From: Nostoc sp. LPT
GTDB lineage: Bacteria > Cyanobacteriota > Cyanobacteriia > Cyanobacteriales > Nostocaceae
Assembly: GCF_017115165.1 (NCBI RefSeq)
Contig: NZ_JABXKF010000017.1
Span: 1 to 64,000 of the forward strand
Direction of reading: 5' to 3'
DNA length: 64,000 nt
Below are positions 1 through 8,225 of this stretch, piece by piece. The number at the start of each line of letters is the position of its first letter. Position 1 is the first letter of the stretch. Under the pieces are notes generated by a model. The model did no database searches. It saw nothing but the letters and a program-made list of their open reading frames with translations, and was not told the origin of the DNA. A program made the translations under genes and the position numbers.

Positions 1-84
1 TCATTTGTTATTTTGGCGAACTCATTTGTTATTTTGGCGAACTCATTTGTTATTTTGGCGGACTCATTTGTTATTTCGGCGTGT
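1..84. repeat. 21-bp tandem repeat, four copies
   Basis: Four head-to-tail copies of a 21-bp unit beginning TCATTTGTTATTTTGGCG run from the window edge to about base 84. The last copy has diverged. The array may continue to the left of the window. Because 21 is a multiple of three, the array stays open in some frames, but I see no credible start or protein and do not call a gene. A second 21-bp array with a different unit lies at 32967-33155. Confidence 0.9.
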
Positions 85-133
85 CCAGAACGCACTCTAC
101 TGGCGTGTCATTACTCAAATGTTGCAAAAAAAT

Positions 134-167
134 GTAGGTTGGGTTGACGTAAGGAAACCCAACCTAC
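134..167. repeat. palindromic repeat of the GTAGGTTGGGTTG family
   Basis: An inverted repeat with arms GTAGGTTGGGTT and AACCCAACCTAC surrounds a short loop. Related copies lie near 27953-28130 and 46473-46502. It abuts the 3' gene fragment at 172-324, so the repeat probably marks the break point of that gene. Such palindromes are typical dispersed elements of Nostoc intergenic DNA. Confidence 0.8.
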
Positions 168-171
168 ACCT

Positions 172-324
172 TTTGACCACCCGCAACTGTTCGTTCCCAA
201 TGGACATCCGGGTAATGAGAGATCCGTTACCAACGATGGTACGGGCAAAGCTACAGATAGCCTACTGGAAATTCCTGCTGTTGGTAGGTATGGCGGTAGT
301 GGTATACGAAATTTCTTGAATTAA
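172..324 (+). pseudogene. 3' fragment of a lost gene, possibly a di-haem cytochrome peroxidase-like protein
   Basis: A frame of about 50 codons without a start reads through DHPQLFVPNGHPGNE, a DDGTGKATD-like stretch, LLEIPAVGRYGG and IRNFLN, then stops at 324. The composition is protein-like rather than random, and it resembles the extreme C-terminus of secreted di-haem peroxidase-type proteins. That match is from memory and weak. The 5' part is missing and the fragment starts right at a palindromic repeat. I read it as a gene remnant. Confidence 0.4.
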
Positions 325-359
325 TACCATTTCACGAAATACCTGATACCGATCAAGGT

Positions 360-387
360 GTAGGGCACGGCACTGCCGTGCCCCTAC
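360..387. repeat. REP-like palindrome upstream of the transposase
   Basis: The imperfect palindrome GTAGGGCACGGCA / TGCCGTGCCCCTAC lies 26 bp before the start of the transposase pseudogene. It is followed by GGTGTACTTCACGTAAACG. A second element at 32484-32530 has the same plan: a palindrome beginning GTAGG and ending CCCCTAC, then GTGTACTTCA. A palindrome next to a RAYT gene fits a REP element mobilised by it. Confidence 0.65.
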
Positions 388-761
388 GGGTGTACTTCAC
401 GTAAACGAGAACTATGAGTCGCCAACCGAGAAATTTTCAACCAGGATTCTCTTATCACGTTACTACTCGCTGCAATAACCGCGAGTTTAATCTGGCGCAG
501 CGAGAATGTCGGGAGGTCTTTTTGTATGCTATCAAAAAGGCTTTGGACAAATATGGTTTTAAGCTTTATGCTCTGTGCATTCTGTCAAACCACGTACACT
601 ATCTCATAGAACCTGCCGCCCACCAAGACTTGCCCAAAATCATGCATTTCTTGAATTGGTACAGCCCCTTTGGGGAATTCAAAAATCAAAAGTCAAAAGT
701 TAAAAAATAGGTACTTTCATCTCGTAGTGTGATGATATTTTTGCCAGATTATGTTTTTAGT

Positions 762-1295
762 ATGAATAATCACATACCAATTTCTGATAGAACATTTGAG
801 TTTGCTGTTAGAATAAGCAAACTTTGTTCTTATCTAGATAAGCAACCAGGAACACCCCTTCTCTGCGAGACGCTACGCGTAGCTTGCTTCCCCGCAGGGG
901 TACGGGGAAGTCAAAAGTATCAATTCAAAAGTCAAAATTAATAACCCTAAAAATAAATATGAGGATTTATAATCGGGACATAGTATTTCTTGTACCACGG
1001 AGTTTTTTATTTTTTGACTTTTGGCTTTTGACTTTTGAATTTGAGCGCAGCGAGTGGTACATCAATAGGCGCAAATATTGAAGAATCTCGTTCGGCTGAA
1101 AGTGATAGAGATTTTATAAGTAAGCAGTCTATAGCTTTGAAAGAGGCAAAAGAAACAAGATATTGGCTAAAGCTCTTAATTAAATCAGAAATGATGTCTG
1201 AAGAGAAAATATTAAGTCTTTTGGATGAATGCGAACAGTTGATTAAAATTATTGCTAAATCAATAATAACAACTAAAGAAAAGTTGAAGAAATAA
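762..1295 (+). pseudogene. four-helix-bundle (S23/IVP-like) protein, split by a repeat
   Basis: Codons from ATG 762 read MNNHIPISDRTFEFAVRISK and CSYLDKQPGTP, the first helix of the four-helix-bundle family often found in 23S rRNA intervening sequences. About 190 bp of palindromic and heptamer repeat follow (about 858-1044). Translation then resumes in another frame as ASGTSIGANIEESRSAE, the family's hallmark second-helix motif, and continues to KSIITTKEKLKK at 1295. Only a few codons of the gene are lost at the junction. The gene itself sits inside the transposase pseudogene. Family members have no established enzymatic role. Confidence 0.75.
858..1044. repeat. palindrome plus heptamer repeat inserted in the four-helix-bundle gene
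   Basis: The insert starts with CCTTCTCTGCGAGACGCTACGC, part of a Nostoc repeat family also visible near 28070 and 32830-32875. It ends with TTTTGACTTTTGGCTTTTGAC, a short tandem heptamer. It separates the two halves of a recognisable protein. A second heptamer stretch at 1295-1326 lies at the other border of the gene. Confidence 0.7.
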
Positions 1296-1636
1296 TTTTT
1301 TGACTTTTGACTTTTGACTTTTGACTTCCCGATAGGGAGTGGCATCCAGCTTTTTTACAACTGGGTAAAACATTAGATGAATGTGCCAAAAAGTATCGCG
1401 GGTTTTGCCAAAGGTATAAACCGAAATTAAAAACAGCCAGCAAGTCCTACTGGGGTAGTAAGCTGCTGGCTGGTCATCAGGTTCATAAAGGCAAGGGCAA
1501 ATGTTCACCTGGTCAACTAGCATTGCCGATTGGGCAGTGCAGAAGTGGTACAGAAATTCGTCCAAGCAAATCGAGGTTGTAGGTTTGATGTGCGGGTGTG
1601 AGGTATTATGTACAGAAATCCGACACAACAAGCCAA

Positions 1637-1867
1637 CTATATCGCTTGTTTGTGCCCTTTTTCTTCTTTTTTGTGTTTTCTTTCCTTGGCTTTGTCTCCA
1701 AGCGCATCTTTCGCAGCGCTTGCTCGAGATCCTATGCCAATCTCTTCATCCTCTTCATGTCTCTCTTCATGTCTGGTAAAGTCAGTAGTGTCCCTAACCA
1801 ACTCGCCTACCACGTTTGCCGCATTTTTAATACTTTCTATCCCATTTTCCATTTTCTCTAATTCCAC
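1637..1867 (-). CDS. small charged hypothetical protein
   Basis: This 71-76 residue frame starts at GTG 1867 or ATG 1852. It encodes a very hydrophilic protein with an acidic middle (HEERHEEDEEIG) and a lysine-rich tail (KERKHKKEEKGHK). An amphipathic N-terminal helix, NGIESIKNAANVVGELV, looks like real protein sequence. I do not recognise a family. It stands alone in a repeat-rich stretch with no clear ribosome binding site, so it may be a remnant or chance frame. Confidence 0.35.
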   Translation of the reverse strand: MELEKMENGIESIKNAANVVGELVRDTTDFTRHEERHEEDEEIGIGSRASAAKDALGDKAKERKHKKEEKGHKQAI

Positions 1868-2194
1868 GTGTGTTGTATTATTTTAATTATATGCTATTAG
1901 CTGCATGATAAGACATTGGGCAGTGCCCTAGACGACAAGTCTATCGATTTTTTACCGTTGCGACAACGGAGCCTACTCAACTCCAACAAGCTTTTTCTAC
2001 GCGACGCAGAGCGACCCATTTTTCTAGAGAGAGTGATGGAAGAGTGTTAGGGATTTCCAATAACGCCTTTAAGGGTGGGCATCTTGCCCGCTTTTGGCTG
2101 CGGGCGGGCGAGACGCCATACATGTCAACTTAAGGTCAAACCCTTGTAATGACGTGATGAATGAATTCACTCACGTACCATCATTCTTCGCATT

Positions 2195-2264
2195 ACCCCA
2201 CCCCGGCTTTGCTAACGCAAAACCTCCCCTCCCCGATGCTTTGGGGAGGGGTTGGGGGTGGGGT
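2195..2264. repeat. large palindromic repeat (ACCCCACCCC...GGGGTGGGGT)
   Basis: ACCCCACCCC on the left and GGGGGTGGGGT on the right bracket a nested inverted repeat, CCTCCCCTCCCCGATGC / GGGGAGGGG. It lies just beyond the 3' end of the acetyltransferase gene. A related GGGGAGGG-type element is at 32690-32780. It is a dispersed repeat; there is no T-run to make it a convincing terminator. The rest of 1868-2365 holds no gene I can support. Confidence 0.7.
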
Positions 2265-2365
2265 ATAACCGTTGTGGAACAAAGGTTTGAGCTGAAGTTG
2301 ACACCAATGGCGAGACGCCCACCCCACAAGAAGTAGTTGAGTATTTTTTTTTATTTGTCAGTCCT

Positions 2366-3544
2366 TTAAAAGAAATCAGCCACCCAAGGAGAACTACCTG
2401 CAAATATTTGCTCCGCTGCTGAAATAGCGGTTTGTGTCCCATGCAGTTTTCCAGCTATTTGCAAATGGTAGGGAGAGAACAAACTTGTATATAGTGGTGC
2501 TAGTTCTCGGATATCTAACTGCAACTCACCCTTTCCCCCTTTTGTAACTTCACCGCGTCCATTGGCGACAGAAAGAATGAATTTACCATTATTTCCAGGT
2601 AGTAAATTATCTTGAATATCTAAGTGCAGTTCAGTTTCAATTCCCGATGGATAACCCCGCATCTCCAGCGCCTTGACTACATCTACTACCCGCAGCATCC
2701 AACGCATCGTATTCTTAAGTTTGGCAGTTTGCTCTGGTAGCAGCAATGTCAAAGAATCAATTGCAGAACTCCGCCATCGCACCTGTTCAATTTGGGAGCG
2801 ATGACTGGCAAGAAAAGACCAGAATGTTTGTGCAGCCGCAACTGTGAGAATTACCCAATCCTTTACTCGCAAGATTGCGCCATCCTCTTTTGAATGTTGA
2901 CTGAAGAGGATGTAGCCTTCGGGTTTGTTTTTTGTACCGATAAAATATGCGTAAAATGTTTCTTTCTCATCTGGCTGGATTAACCGCTCCCAGATTGCTC
3001 GATGTCGGTCTAAATATCCATGCGTTAGTCTGGCCTGCTGCTGATATAGTTGATGAAAAACTTGATGATTGATACTCACTATTGGTTGCAAAGGTAGGAG
3101 TTGCTCTCGTACTTGGATACTCTTAGTAGAAACTTCCCAATTACACCAGCTACCCCCCTGCTCATACCCAACTTTTCGATACAAGCTTTGCACAGCTGGA
3201 TAAAGAGTAGAGAGCGGTATACCTCTAGCATAAAGTTCCTTGAGCGTCTGCTGCATGAGAGCGATCGCAGCTCCCGAACCACGGTATTCTGGAGCAATAC
3301 CCACAGAGGCAATTCCTGTCATTGGTACACGCACACCACCCCACCACTGACCCATATCCAGAGTTGCCAATCCACCAATTAATTGCCCAAATCCCCGAAT
3401 AATACGGAAATTTTCTACGCCAATGAGATTGATATAAGCTTTTTCGCCACCGCCTCCGGTGATGAAACACTGCTCAAGGATATAAATTAGCTGCTGAATA
3501 TCCTTTGGATCGGCAAGAGTACTGTATTCAAATTGAGCCGTCAT
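2366..3544 (-). CDS. GNAT acetyltransferase of the Eis type
   Basis: This 392-residue protein has the three-part plan of Eis-like acetyltransferases: an N-terminal GNAT domain, a second degenerate GNAT domain, and a C-terminal sterol-carrier-like domain. The acetyl-CoA loop is visible as VGIAPEYRGSGAAIALM around residues 81-97. The C-terminal part, with GRGEVTKGGKGELQLDIREL, fits the SCP2-like fold. Members acetylate amines of small molecules or proteins using acetyl-CoA; the substrate here is unknown. Start ATG 3544 gives the family's normal length. No operon partner is visible. Confidence 0.85.
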   Translation of the reverse strand: MTAQFEYSTLADPKDIQQLIYILEQCFITGGGGEKAYINLIGVENFRIIRGFGQLIGGLATLDMGQWWGGVRVPMTGIASVGIAPEYRGSGAAIALMQQTLKELYARGIPLSTLYPAVQSLYRKVGYEQGGSWCNWEVSTKSIQVREQLLPLQPIVSINHQVFHQLYQQQARLTHGYLDRHRAIWERLIQPDEKETFYAYFIGTKNKPEGYILFSQHSKEDGAILRVKDWVILTVAAAQTFWSFLASHRSQIEQVRWRSSAIDSLTLLLPEQTAKLKNTMRWMLRVVDVVKALEMRGYPSGIETELHLDIQDNLLPGNNGKFILSVANGRGEVTKGGKGELQLDIRELAPLYTSLFSPYHLQIAGKLHGTQTAISAAEQIFAGSSPWVADFF

Positions 3545-3979
3545 CTCTTATACCATTAGTAGGATAAAAACACAATCATACTACAGCAGACGTTGCCCCA
3601 ATGCTTGAGCAATTTCATCACCATAAAGCCCCGGAATCAGCCTCAATTATACTACTGCACGTTTGGTTTTAAATGTTGGTACTTATATCGCAATATGCTC
3701 GATTAAAGGTTATTGGTGTAGATAATTAGTTTTTCAAAACGCGATAAATCTGCGATAAATCGCGTCTCTACATTTGGGTTTTGTTGCTCATTCTGAACTG
3801 TATTTACTTAGATCGTTTCTTTGTGAGGCTGCATATATTTACCCTCGGCTACGCCTTGCCCCCAAAGCATCTTCATGGAGAATTAAGGTTATACTTGTAA
3901 AAATTTTTCATGAGTTACTTCAGGACTGTTTCTTCTATTTTTAGGGCCAGTTGCTCTTAACAAATTACTTACAAAAAAT
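3545..3979. other. intergenic, no gene seen
   Basis: This AT-rich spacer lies between the divergent acetyltransferase and SMR transporter genes and presumably carries both promoters. I inspected it for a guanidine-type riboswitch upstream of the SMR gene and saw no ACGR-loop hairpins. Confidence 0.5.
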
Positions 3980-4300
3980 ATGTCAACAAGTTGGATTTAC
4001 CTTATATTAGCAATCCTTTTTGAGGTTTCAGGCACAACTTGCATGAAATTATCACAGGGATTTACTAAAATAGTTCCTTCAGTATTAATATTTGTCTTCT
4101 ATGGACTTTGTTTTACTTTTTTGACCTTTGCCCTCAAAAGACTTGAAGTAAGTGTCGCCTATTCTGTCTGGGCTGGATTGGGAACTATTTTAATTGCTCT
4201 TATTGGTATTATTTGGTTTCGGGAATCTGCCACATTAATCAAACTTGTGTCGATCGCCTTAATCATCATCGGGGTAATTGGCATCAACGCAAGTCAATGA
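3980..4300 (+). CDS. small multidrug resistance (SMR/EmrE-like) transporter
   Basis: The 106-residue protein has four predicted membrane helices and the family length. The essential membrane-embedded glutamate of helix 1 is E15 in LAILFEVSGTTCMKLS. The helix 3 motif appears as VAYSVWAGLGT. SMR proteins work as antiparallel dimers in the inner membrane and exchange protons for cationic drugs, guanidinium or polyamines. The sequence does not show which substrate this one uses. It is monocistronic as far as can be seen. Confidence 0.93.
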   Translation: MSTSWIYLILAILFEVSGTTCMKLSQGFTKIVPSVLIFVFYGLCFTFLTFALKRLEVSVAYSVWAGLGTILIALIGIIWFRESATLIKLVSIALIIIGVIGINASQ

Positions 4301-4538
4301 AGGAGGCAGGGGAGAGGGTTTACAGATTTTACACAGCTTAGTATTCGCTGCTTTTGCATTGCTGCTTGTCCAGCAGAGTTTGCCCCGCCTACCAAGTAAA
4401 CCTCTTCGTTGGTGCAGGCGATCGCCTCAGTCATGGCAGCACCGTAATAAATTCCTGCTCCTGTGAGCTTCTCTGCTCCTGGAACCTATGGAGGGGATTC
4501 AAAAAGGTAAAATTATAAAGAATCGTTACAACATACTC

Positions 4539-5219
4539 ATGTCAGCTATCCAAACAACTGTAGTTCTTGCCATGACAGCCGATGGAAAAATTAGTGCCGT
4601 AGATCCGAAAGCGCCTCGTGAACCCAATGTAGTCGATCAAGCACACTTGGAGTATCAAGTCTCCCTTGCCGATCTAGTCCTGGTAGGAGCAGGGACAATT
4701 CGGGCTGAGGGGGGAACCTTTACAATTCGCAATCCCGAACTGTTGGCAGGACGTGAGGTTCGGGGTCAATCTCCCCAGCCGATTACTTGTGTTGTTTCAG
4801 GTTCCCTTGACTTATCGCCGGACTTGCCTTTTTTGAGTCAGGACATTGAGCGATGGATATTTACGACACGGGCTGCTTTGCAGCGCAGTTCTGATACAAC
4901 AACTTTGCAAAAACTGGCTGAATTAATTGATTTGGGAGATACAGACCTGGACTGGGATCGGGCCTACACCTTGATGGCAGAGCGGGGTATTCACAAAGTC
5001 GTTGCTTTGGGAGGTGGCTCTTTAACAGCTGCTCTAGTTCAGGCAGGGCGAATTGACGATTGGTGGTTGACCATTTGGCCCGTCATTTATGGAGGAAAGG
5101 ACGCCCCTAGCCCAGTGGAGGGAGAGGGTTTTCTTCCCAATGCTGCTCCTCATCTCCAACTCATAGAAACTCGTCAGGTTGGAAGTGATTTGTTTTTACA
5201 TTACCGCACAGTCAAGTGA
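4539..5219 (+). CDS. RibD C-terminal-like / DHFR-fold reductase
   Basis: From ATG 4539 the protein has 226 residues; the upstream in-frame ATG 4488 adds a 17-residue lysine-rich leader that looks non-native. It matches the RibD_C family (NADPH-dependent reductases of the riboflavin pathway): VVLAMTADGKIS at the N-terminus, then ADLVLVGAGTIRAEG, VVALGGGSLTAALVQAG and DDWWLTIWPVIYGG. Stand-alone RibD_C proteins reduce the ribosylaminopyrimidine intermediate or unknown pterin-like substrates. No deaminase domain is present, so the riboflavin role is inferred. Repeat-type sequence follows downstream. Confidence 0.85.
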   Translation: MSAIQTTVVLAMTADGKISAVDPKAPREPNVVDQAHLEYQVSLADLVLVGAGTIRAEGGTFTIRNPELLAGREVRGQSPQPITCVVSGSLDLSPDLPFLSQDIERWIFTTRAALQRSSDTTTLQKLAELIDLGDTDLDWDRAYTLMAERGIHKVVALGGGSLTAALVQAGRIDDWWLTIWPVIYGGKDAPSPVEGEGFLPNAAPHLQLIETRQVGSDLFLHYRTVK

Positions 5220-5429
5220 AAACGCGCTGCCAGAATTAAGCACTATGATCCTTGATATTAAAAAGCAGGGGAGCAGAGGTACTTTTGCCCACAATTCCAC
5301 TCAGTTTGTACCTTTATACCGTAAATCAAAGGGTTTAAGACCCCTACCTCTACAGGTAGCGCGGAGTCGGAGCCACTCCGCCTCCGATCATTTTCAGACG
5401 GGGATTTAAACCCCGACTGAAAATGTCTT

Positions 5430-5466
5430 TAATTTTGAATTTTGAATTTTGAATTTTGAATTTTTA
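5430..5466. repeat. heptanucleotide short tandem repeat (AATTTTG)n
   Basis: About five consecutive copies of AATTTTG lie between the RibD-like gene and the convergent HIT gene. Heptameric STRRs are a known feature of heterocystous cyanobacteria. An inverted GGTTTAAGACCCC / GGGGATTTAAACCCC motif lies just upstream (about 5331-5415). Confidence 0.85.
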
Positions 5467-5492
5467 ACCTGCCCCCTGCCTGCTGTCTCTCA

Positions 5493-5849
<357 letters not shown>

Positions 5850-5973
5850 CTACCTACTAATCTGCTAGAGATTTTATATTAAGTCCGCCTAATTACTTAT
5901 CATTGAAGAAATTTGATTGTGCGGGTATATCCCAATTTACTGTTCGGTTAGGTTTTTTCAGGTAAAAGCTATG

Positions 5974-6008
5974 AAAAAACCTGCTAATCTTTTAAAAAGA
6001 CTAGCAGG
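5974..6008 (-). terminator. rho-independent terminator of tRNA-Pro
   Basis: On the minus strand, CCTGCTAGTCTTTT pairs with AAAAGATTAGCAGG and is followed by TTTTTT. It sits 17 bp beyond the 3' end of the tRNA, so it most likely ends the tRNA transcript. Confidence 0.8.
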
Positions 6009-6024
6009 TATGGCTTATCATCAA

Positions 6025-6098
6025 TCGGAGCGGCGGGATTCGAACCCACGACCTCCACTACCCCAAAGTGGCGCGCTACCAAGCTGCGCTACGCCCCG
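6025..6098 (-). tRNA. tRNA-Pro (anticodon GGG)
   Basis: The minus strand folds into a 74-nt cloverleaf. The acceptor arms are CGGGGCG and CGCTCCG with discriminator A. The D-stem is GCGC/GCGC with loop AGCTTGGTA. The anticodon stem is CCACT/AGTGG with loop TTGGGGT, giving anticodon GGG. The T-arm is GTGGG-TTCGAAT-CCCGC. CCA is not encoded. It reads proline codons CCC/CCU. A terminator follows at once. Confidence 0.97.
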
Positions 6099-6148
6099 GT
6101 CAGAATTCCTATCGTATAGCAAAACTGTAGGATAATCAAGAGGCGATT

Positions 6149-6514
6149 TTAAAAAACCTTAAGCATCCCACTAGCTTGCAGTAAATCTGGAACAGCAGAA
6201 GCATTCCATTTACCTTCTACACATCGCCCTGTATTCAAGATGAAACGCAGACTGTAATCATGAGGATAGCCTTCCACTTCCATCCATAATAAATCGCTTT
6301 CGGCTTCACAAGTAATTTTTTCCTCTTCCATCAATTCAGTTGCGAGTTGCTTCATGGTGTCTGCTAGCTGTGCTAGTAGACGACAAAAATCATTTAACTC
6401 GGCTTCGGTTAACTCAATTGCCCAATCATCTGTTCCGACTAAACCTTTAAACTCAGGTGTGTCGGGGTTCCAGCCAATACGCCAACCCGATCCGGTTTTG
6501 ACAACGCGTTCCAT
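6149..6514 (-). CDS. DUF1818 family protein
   Basis: A 121-residue soluble protein starting MERVVKTGSGWRIGW, with TDDWAIELTEAELNDFCRLL and a C-terminal LRFILNTGRCVEGKW. This matches my recollection of DUF1818, a family conserved in cyanobacteria and some plastids, of unknown function. It lies upstream of the tRNA on the same strand and downstream of a membrane protein gene. No catalytic motif is visible. Confidence 0.75.
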   Translation of the reverse strand: MERVVKTGSGWRIGWNPDTPEFKGLVGTDDWAIELTEAELNDFCRLLAQLADTMKQLATELMEEEKITCEAESDLLWMEVEGYPHDYSLRFILNTGRCVEGKWNASAVPDLLQASGMLKVF

Positions 6515-6579
6515 AGTTTAGTTTTTTAAACGCAGAGGTACGCAGAGGTGTAACGCAGAGGGGCGCAATGGAAAATTTA

Positions 6580-7227
6580 TCATTTTAGTAGTTCGGCACC
6601 TCCCCGTTGTGGTGGCTGTGGGGTAGTTGATGTAGTCGGACTGGGTGCGGTATTGGGGTTAGGAGATAGGGTATTTTGGGAAGTAGGATTAAATATATTG
6701 ACTAAGACTTGTACTAGGGCATCTCGTTGGCTGCGGGTGAGACTCTTGATGGCTTTGCGATCGCCTTCTATCGGATTTTCCCGTAGTGCATCATTTCCTG
6801 GATAGGTAGTATCATACATAATTTCATTTACACCCAGGTAATCAGCTAAAGTCAGCTTCCAATCTAAGCGATAAATAGGGGCCCGCCCTTTGGTATAAAT
6901 GTGATATCTAATTAGACGATTTGCTAAAGTATTGTTTTCGGCAACTTTCCCATTTTCTTTGCTGATATACTTATTTTCCTGGGGAAAATCTGGCAATTGC
7001 TGATAAACTAGCTGCCAAACATCGCTAGGAGTGATTGTCTGGGCATCAGCAGGTTGGATACTAAATAAATTTCTATGTATTGATTTATCCGCCCCGGAAC
7101 CTAAAATAATTACACCCATTACCATTAAGGTAAGCAGTAGTGGTGTTAGCGGATAACTAAAGTTGAGCCAGTGCAAAGTTGCGAGTTTTGATAAAATTGA
7201 TTTAAACAGAAATTTTTTCTCTTTCAT
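6580..7227 (-). CDS. conserved cyanobacterial membrane-anchored protein, function unknown
   Basis: A 215-residue protein with a basic N-terminus, one hydrophobic helix (about residues 27-45, PLTPLLLTLMVMGVIILGS) and an ADAQT site around residues 60-64 that could be a signal-peptide cleavage site. The following domain (about 65-180) contains SDVWQLVYQQLPDFPQEN and a YHIYTKGRAPIYRLDWKLTL segment. The tail is low-complexity proline/threonine. I recognise no function. It lies between rpoZ and the DUF1818 gene in the same direction. Confidence 0.75.
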   Translation of the reverse strand: MKEKKFLFKSILSKLATLHWLNFSYPLTPLLLTLMVMGVIILGSGADKSIHRNLFSIQPADAQTITPSDVWQLVYQQLPDFPQENKYISKENGKVAENNTLANRLIRYHIYTKGRAPIYRLDWKLTLADYLGVNEIMYDTTYPGNDALRENPIEGDRKAIKSLTRSQRDALVQVLVNIFNPTSQNTLSPNPNTAPSPTTSTTPQPPQRGGAELLK

Positions 7228-7302
7228 AGAACAATATTTTGGGCGTTGCTGAGTGAAAATATGAATTTGCCTGATTCAGAATTCAGCACTCAGCACTCTA
7301 TC

Positions 7303-7539
7303 TTATAGTTCGCCGATAATTTCTGGTTGAGTCAATTCATCGGACATTTCGATTATTGCCCTTAGCACTGGCTTCATCATTGCATCTTCGTTACTTTCAA
7401 AGTCTTCGTAACGCCGACGTTTAGCACGATTTGCTACCTGAACCGTAATGCGATAACGATTTGAGGCTGCACTAATCAGATCCTCAGCACGGTGCATAAT
7501 CTGAGATTGAGTTGTCTCGAATTTAGAACGCTTTAGCAT
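7303..7539 (-). CDS. rpoZ: RNA polymerase omega subunit
   Basis: A 78-residue protein with the cyanobacterial omega pattern: [20 protein letters not shown], then [15 protein letters not shown] and a C-terminal [20 protein letters not shown]. Omega helps assemble and stabilise the core polymerase around beta'. The normal cyanobacterial length and start ATG 7539 fit. Downstream on the same strand lies the membrane-anchored protein gene at 6580-7227. Confidence 0.93.
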   Translation of the reverse strand: MLKRSKFETTQSQIMHRAEDLISAASNRYRITVQVANRAKRRRYEDFESNEDAMMKPVLRAIIEMSDELTQPEIIGEL

Positions 7540-7689
7540 AATCAGTGGTTCTTAGGGTCATTCTCCAGTGTAACAGTACTAAATCAGTCTGCTGCTGTCT
7601 GTTAAATCGCCAGCAACCTCTCTATTGATAGAGGCTAAGATATTTTAGTCACTTTATAAGTAACTTGTAGTATTAAATAACGCACCCTC

Positions 7690-8109
7690 ATGGCTGATCT
7701 TGTGGAAACTGCGATCGCAGCAGGTAATTTCAATACCCTAATAAAGGCTGCTAAAGCTGTAAATTTCATCGAAACTTTGAAAAGCCCTGGTTCTTTCACG
7801 CTCTTTGCACCAACTGACGAAGCTTTTGCTAATCTACCAGAGGGAACTTTAGACTCGCTACTACAAGATATCCCCAAGCTCCAGAAAATTGTGGCGTATC
7901 ATATCGCTAGTGGGGATGTTAGGTCTGATGATTTAGTACAGATTAACGAGGCAGAGACCCTTGAAGGTTCAATTGTAGCCATTGAATCTGCCGACGGCAA
8001 ATTTAAGGTAAATAACGCCAATGTCCTGAAAACAGATATTCTGACAGACAATGGCGTGATCCATATCATTGATGCGGTGTTGATGCCTGCAATGGTGGCA
8101 GGGAAGTAA
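7690..8109 (+). CDS. fasciclin (FAS1) domain protein
   Basis: A single FAS1 domain fills the whole 139 residues. Box H1 is visible as FTLFAPTDEAFANLP and box H2 as DNGVIHIIDAVLMP, with the conserved YH in IVAYHIASGDV between them. FAS1 domains mediate adhesion or protein interaction, often outside the cell. No signal peptide is present here, so its location is uncertain; many cyanobacterial stand-alone FAS1 proteins share this leaderless form. Confidence 0.93.
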   Translation: MADLVETAIAAGNFNTLIKAAKAVNFIETLKSPGSFTLFAPTDEAFANLPEGTLDSLLQDIPKLQKIVAYHIASGDVRSDDLVQINEAETLEGSIVAIESADGKFKVNNANVLKTDILTDNGVIHIIDAVLMPAMVAGK

Positions 8110-8112
8110 TTT

Positions 8113-8225
8113 ATGGGATGTGGGGCATGGGGCATGGTGCATCGGGCATTGGGGCAGAGGGAAAAAACTTACTGCAACTTCTCCCCAGTTCCCCAGTCCC
8201 CAATACCTAATCCCCAGTCCCCAAA
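8113..8225. repeat. GGGGCATGGG...CCCCAGTCCCC repeat with shared core
   Basis: G-rich runs (GGGGCATGGGGCATGG) face C-rich runs (CCCCAGTTCCCCAGTCCCC) around the core GAAAAAACTTACTGCAACTT. The same core recurs at 28819-28842, also between G-rich and C-rich arms. It fills the space between the convergent fasciclin and amylase genes and overlaps the last codons of the amylase gene, whose tail may be repeat-derived. Confidence 0.75.

Larger units (their letters stand above)
414..1582 (+). pseudogene. REP-associated (IS200-like, Y1) transposase, interrupted
   Basis: The N-terminal part (414 to about 680) encodes a Y1 transposase start: RNFQPGFSYHVTTRCNNREF, then LYALCILSNHVHYLIEP with the HVH metal-binding motif, and KIMHFLNWY. 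Reading then runs into repeat sequence and stops at 710. A second stretch, about 1334-1582, reads EWHPAFLQLGKTLDECAKKY, RGFCQRYKPKLK and SYWGSKLLAGHQVHKGKG and matches the usual C-terminal tail of cyanobacterial RAYT proteins. The middle third of the protein, which should hold the catalytic tyrosine, is absent. In its place lie a broken four-helix-bundle gene and TTTTGAC-type heptamer repeats. The enzyme must be inactive. Confidence 0.8.

Noticed and set aside
5-319. 104-codon frame starting in the 21-bp tandem repeat
   Set aside because: Its first part is only repeat translation (LLFWRTH units) and the rest is in a different frame from the protein-like fragment 172-324.
2094-2336. 80-codon frame before the acetyltransferase gene
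   Set aside because: It is a translation of the ACCCCACCCC palindrome and flanking repeat DNA.
3860-3979. Guanidine riboswitch ahead of the SMR transporter
   Set aside because: No paired ACGR-loop hairpins or ykkC-like core could be found in the leader.
4278-4466. 62-codon frame after the SMR gene
   Set aside because: It overlaps the SMR stop, has no ribosome binding site and no recognisable motif.
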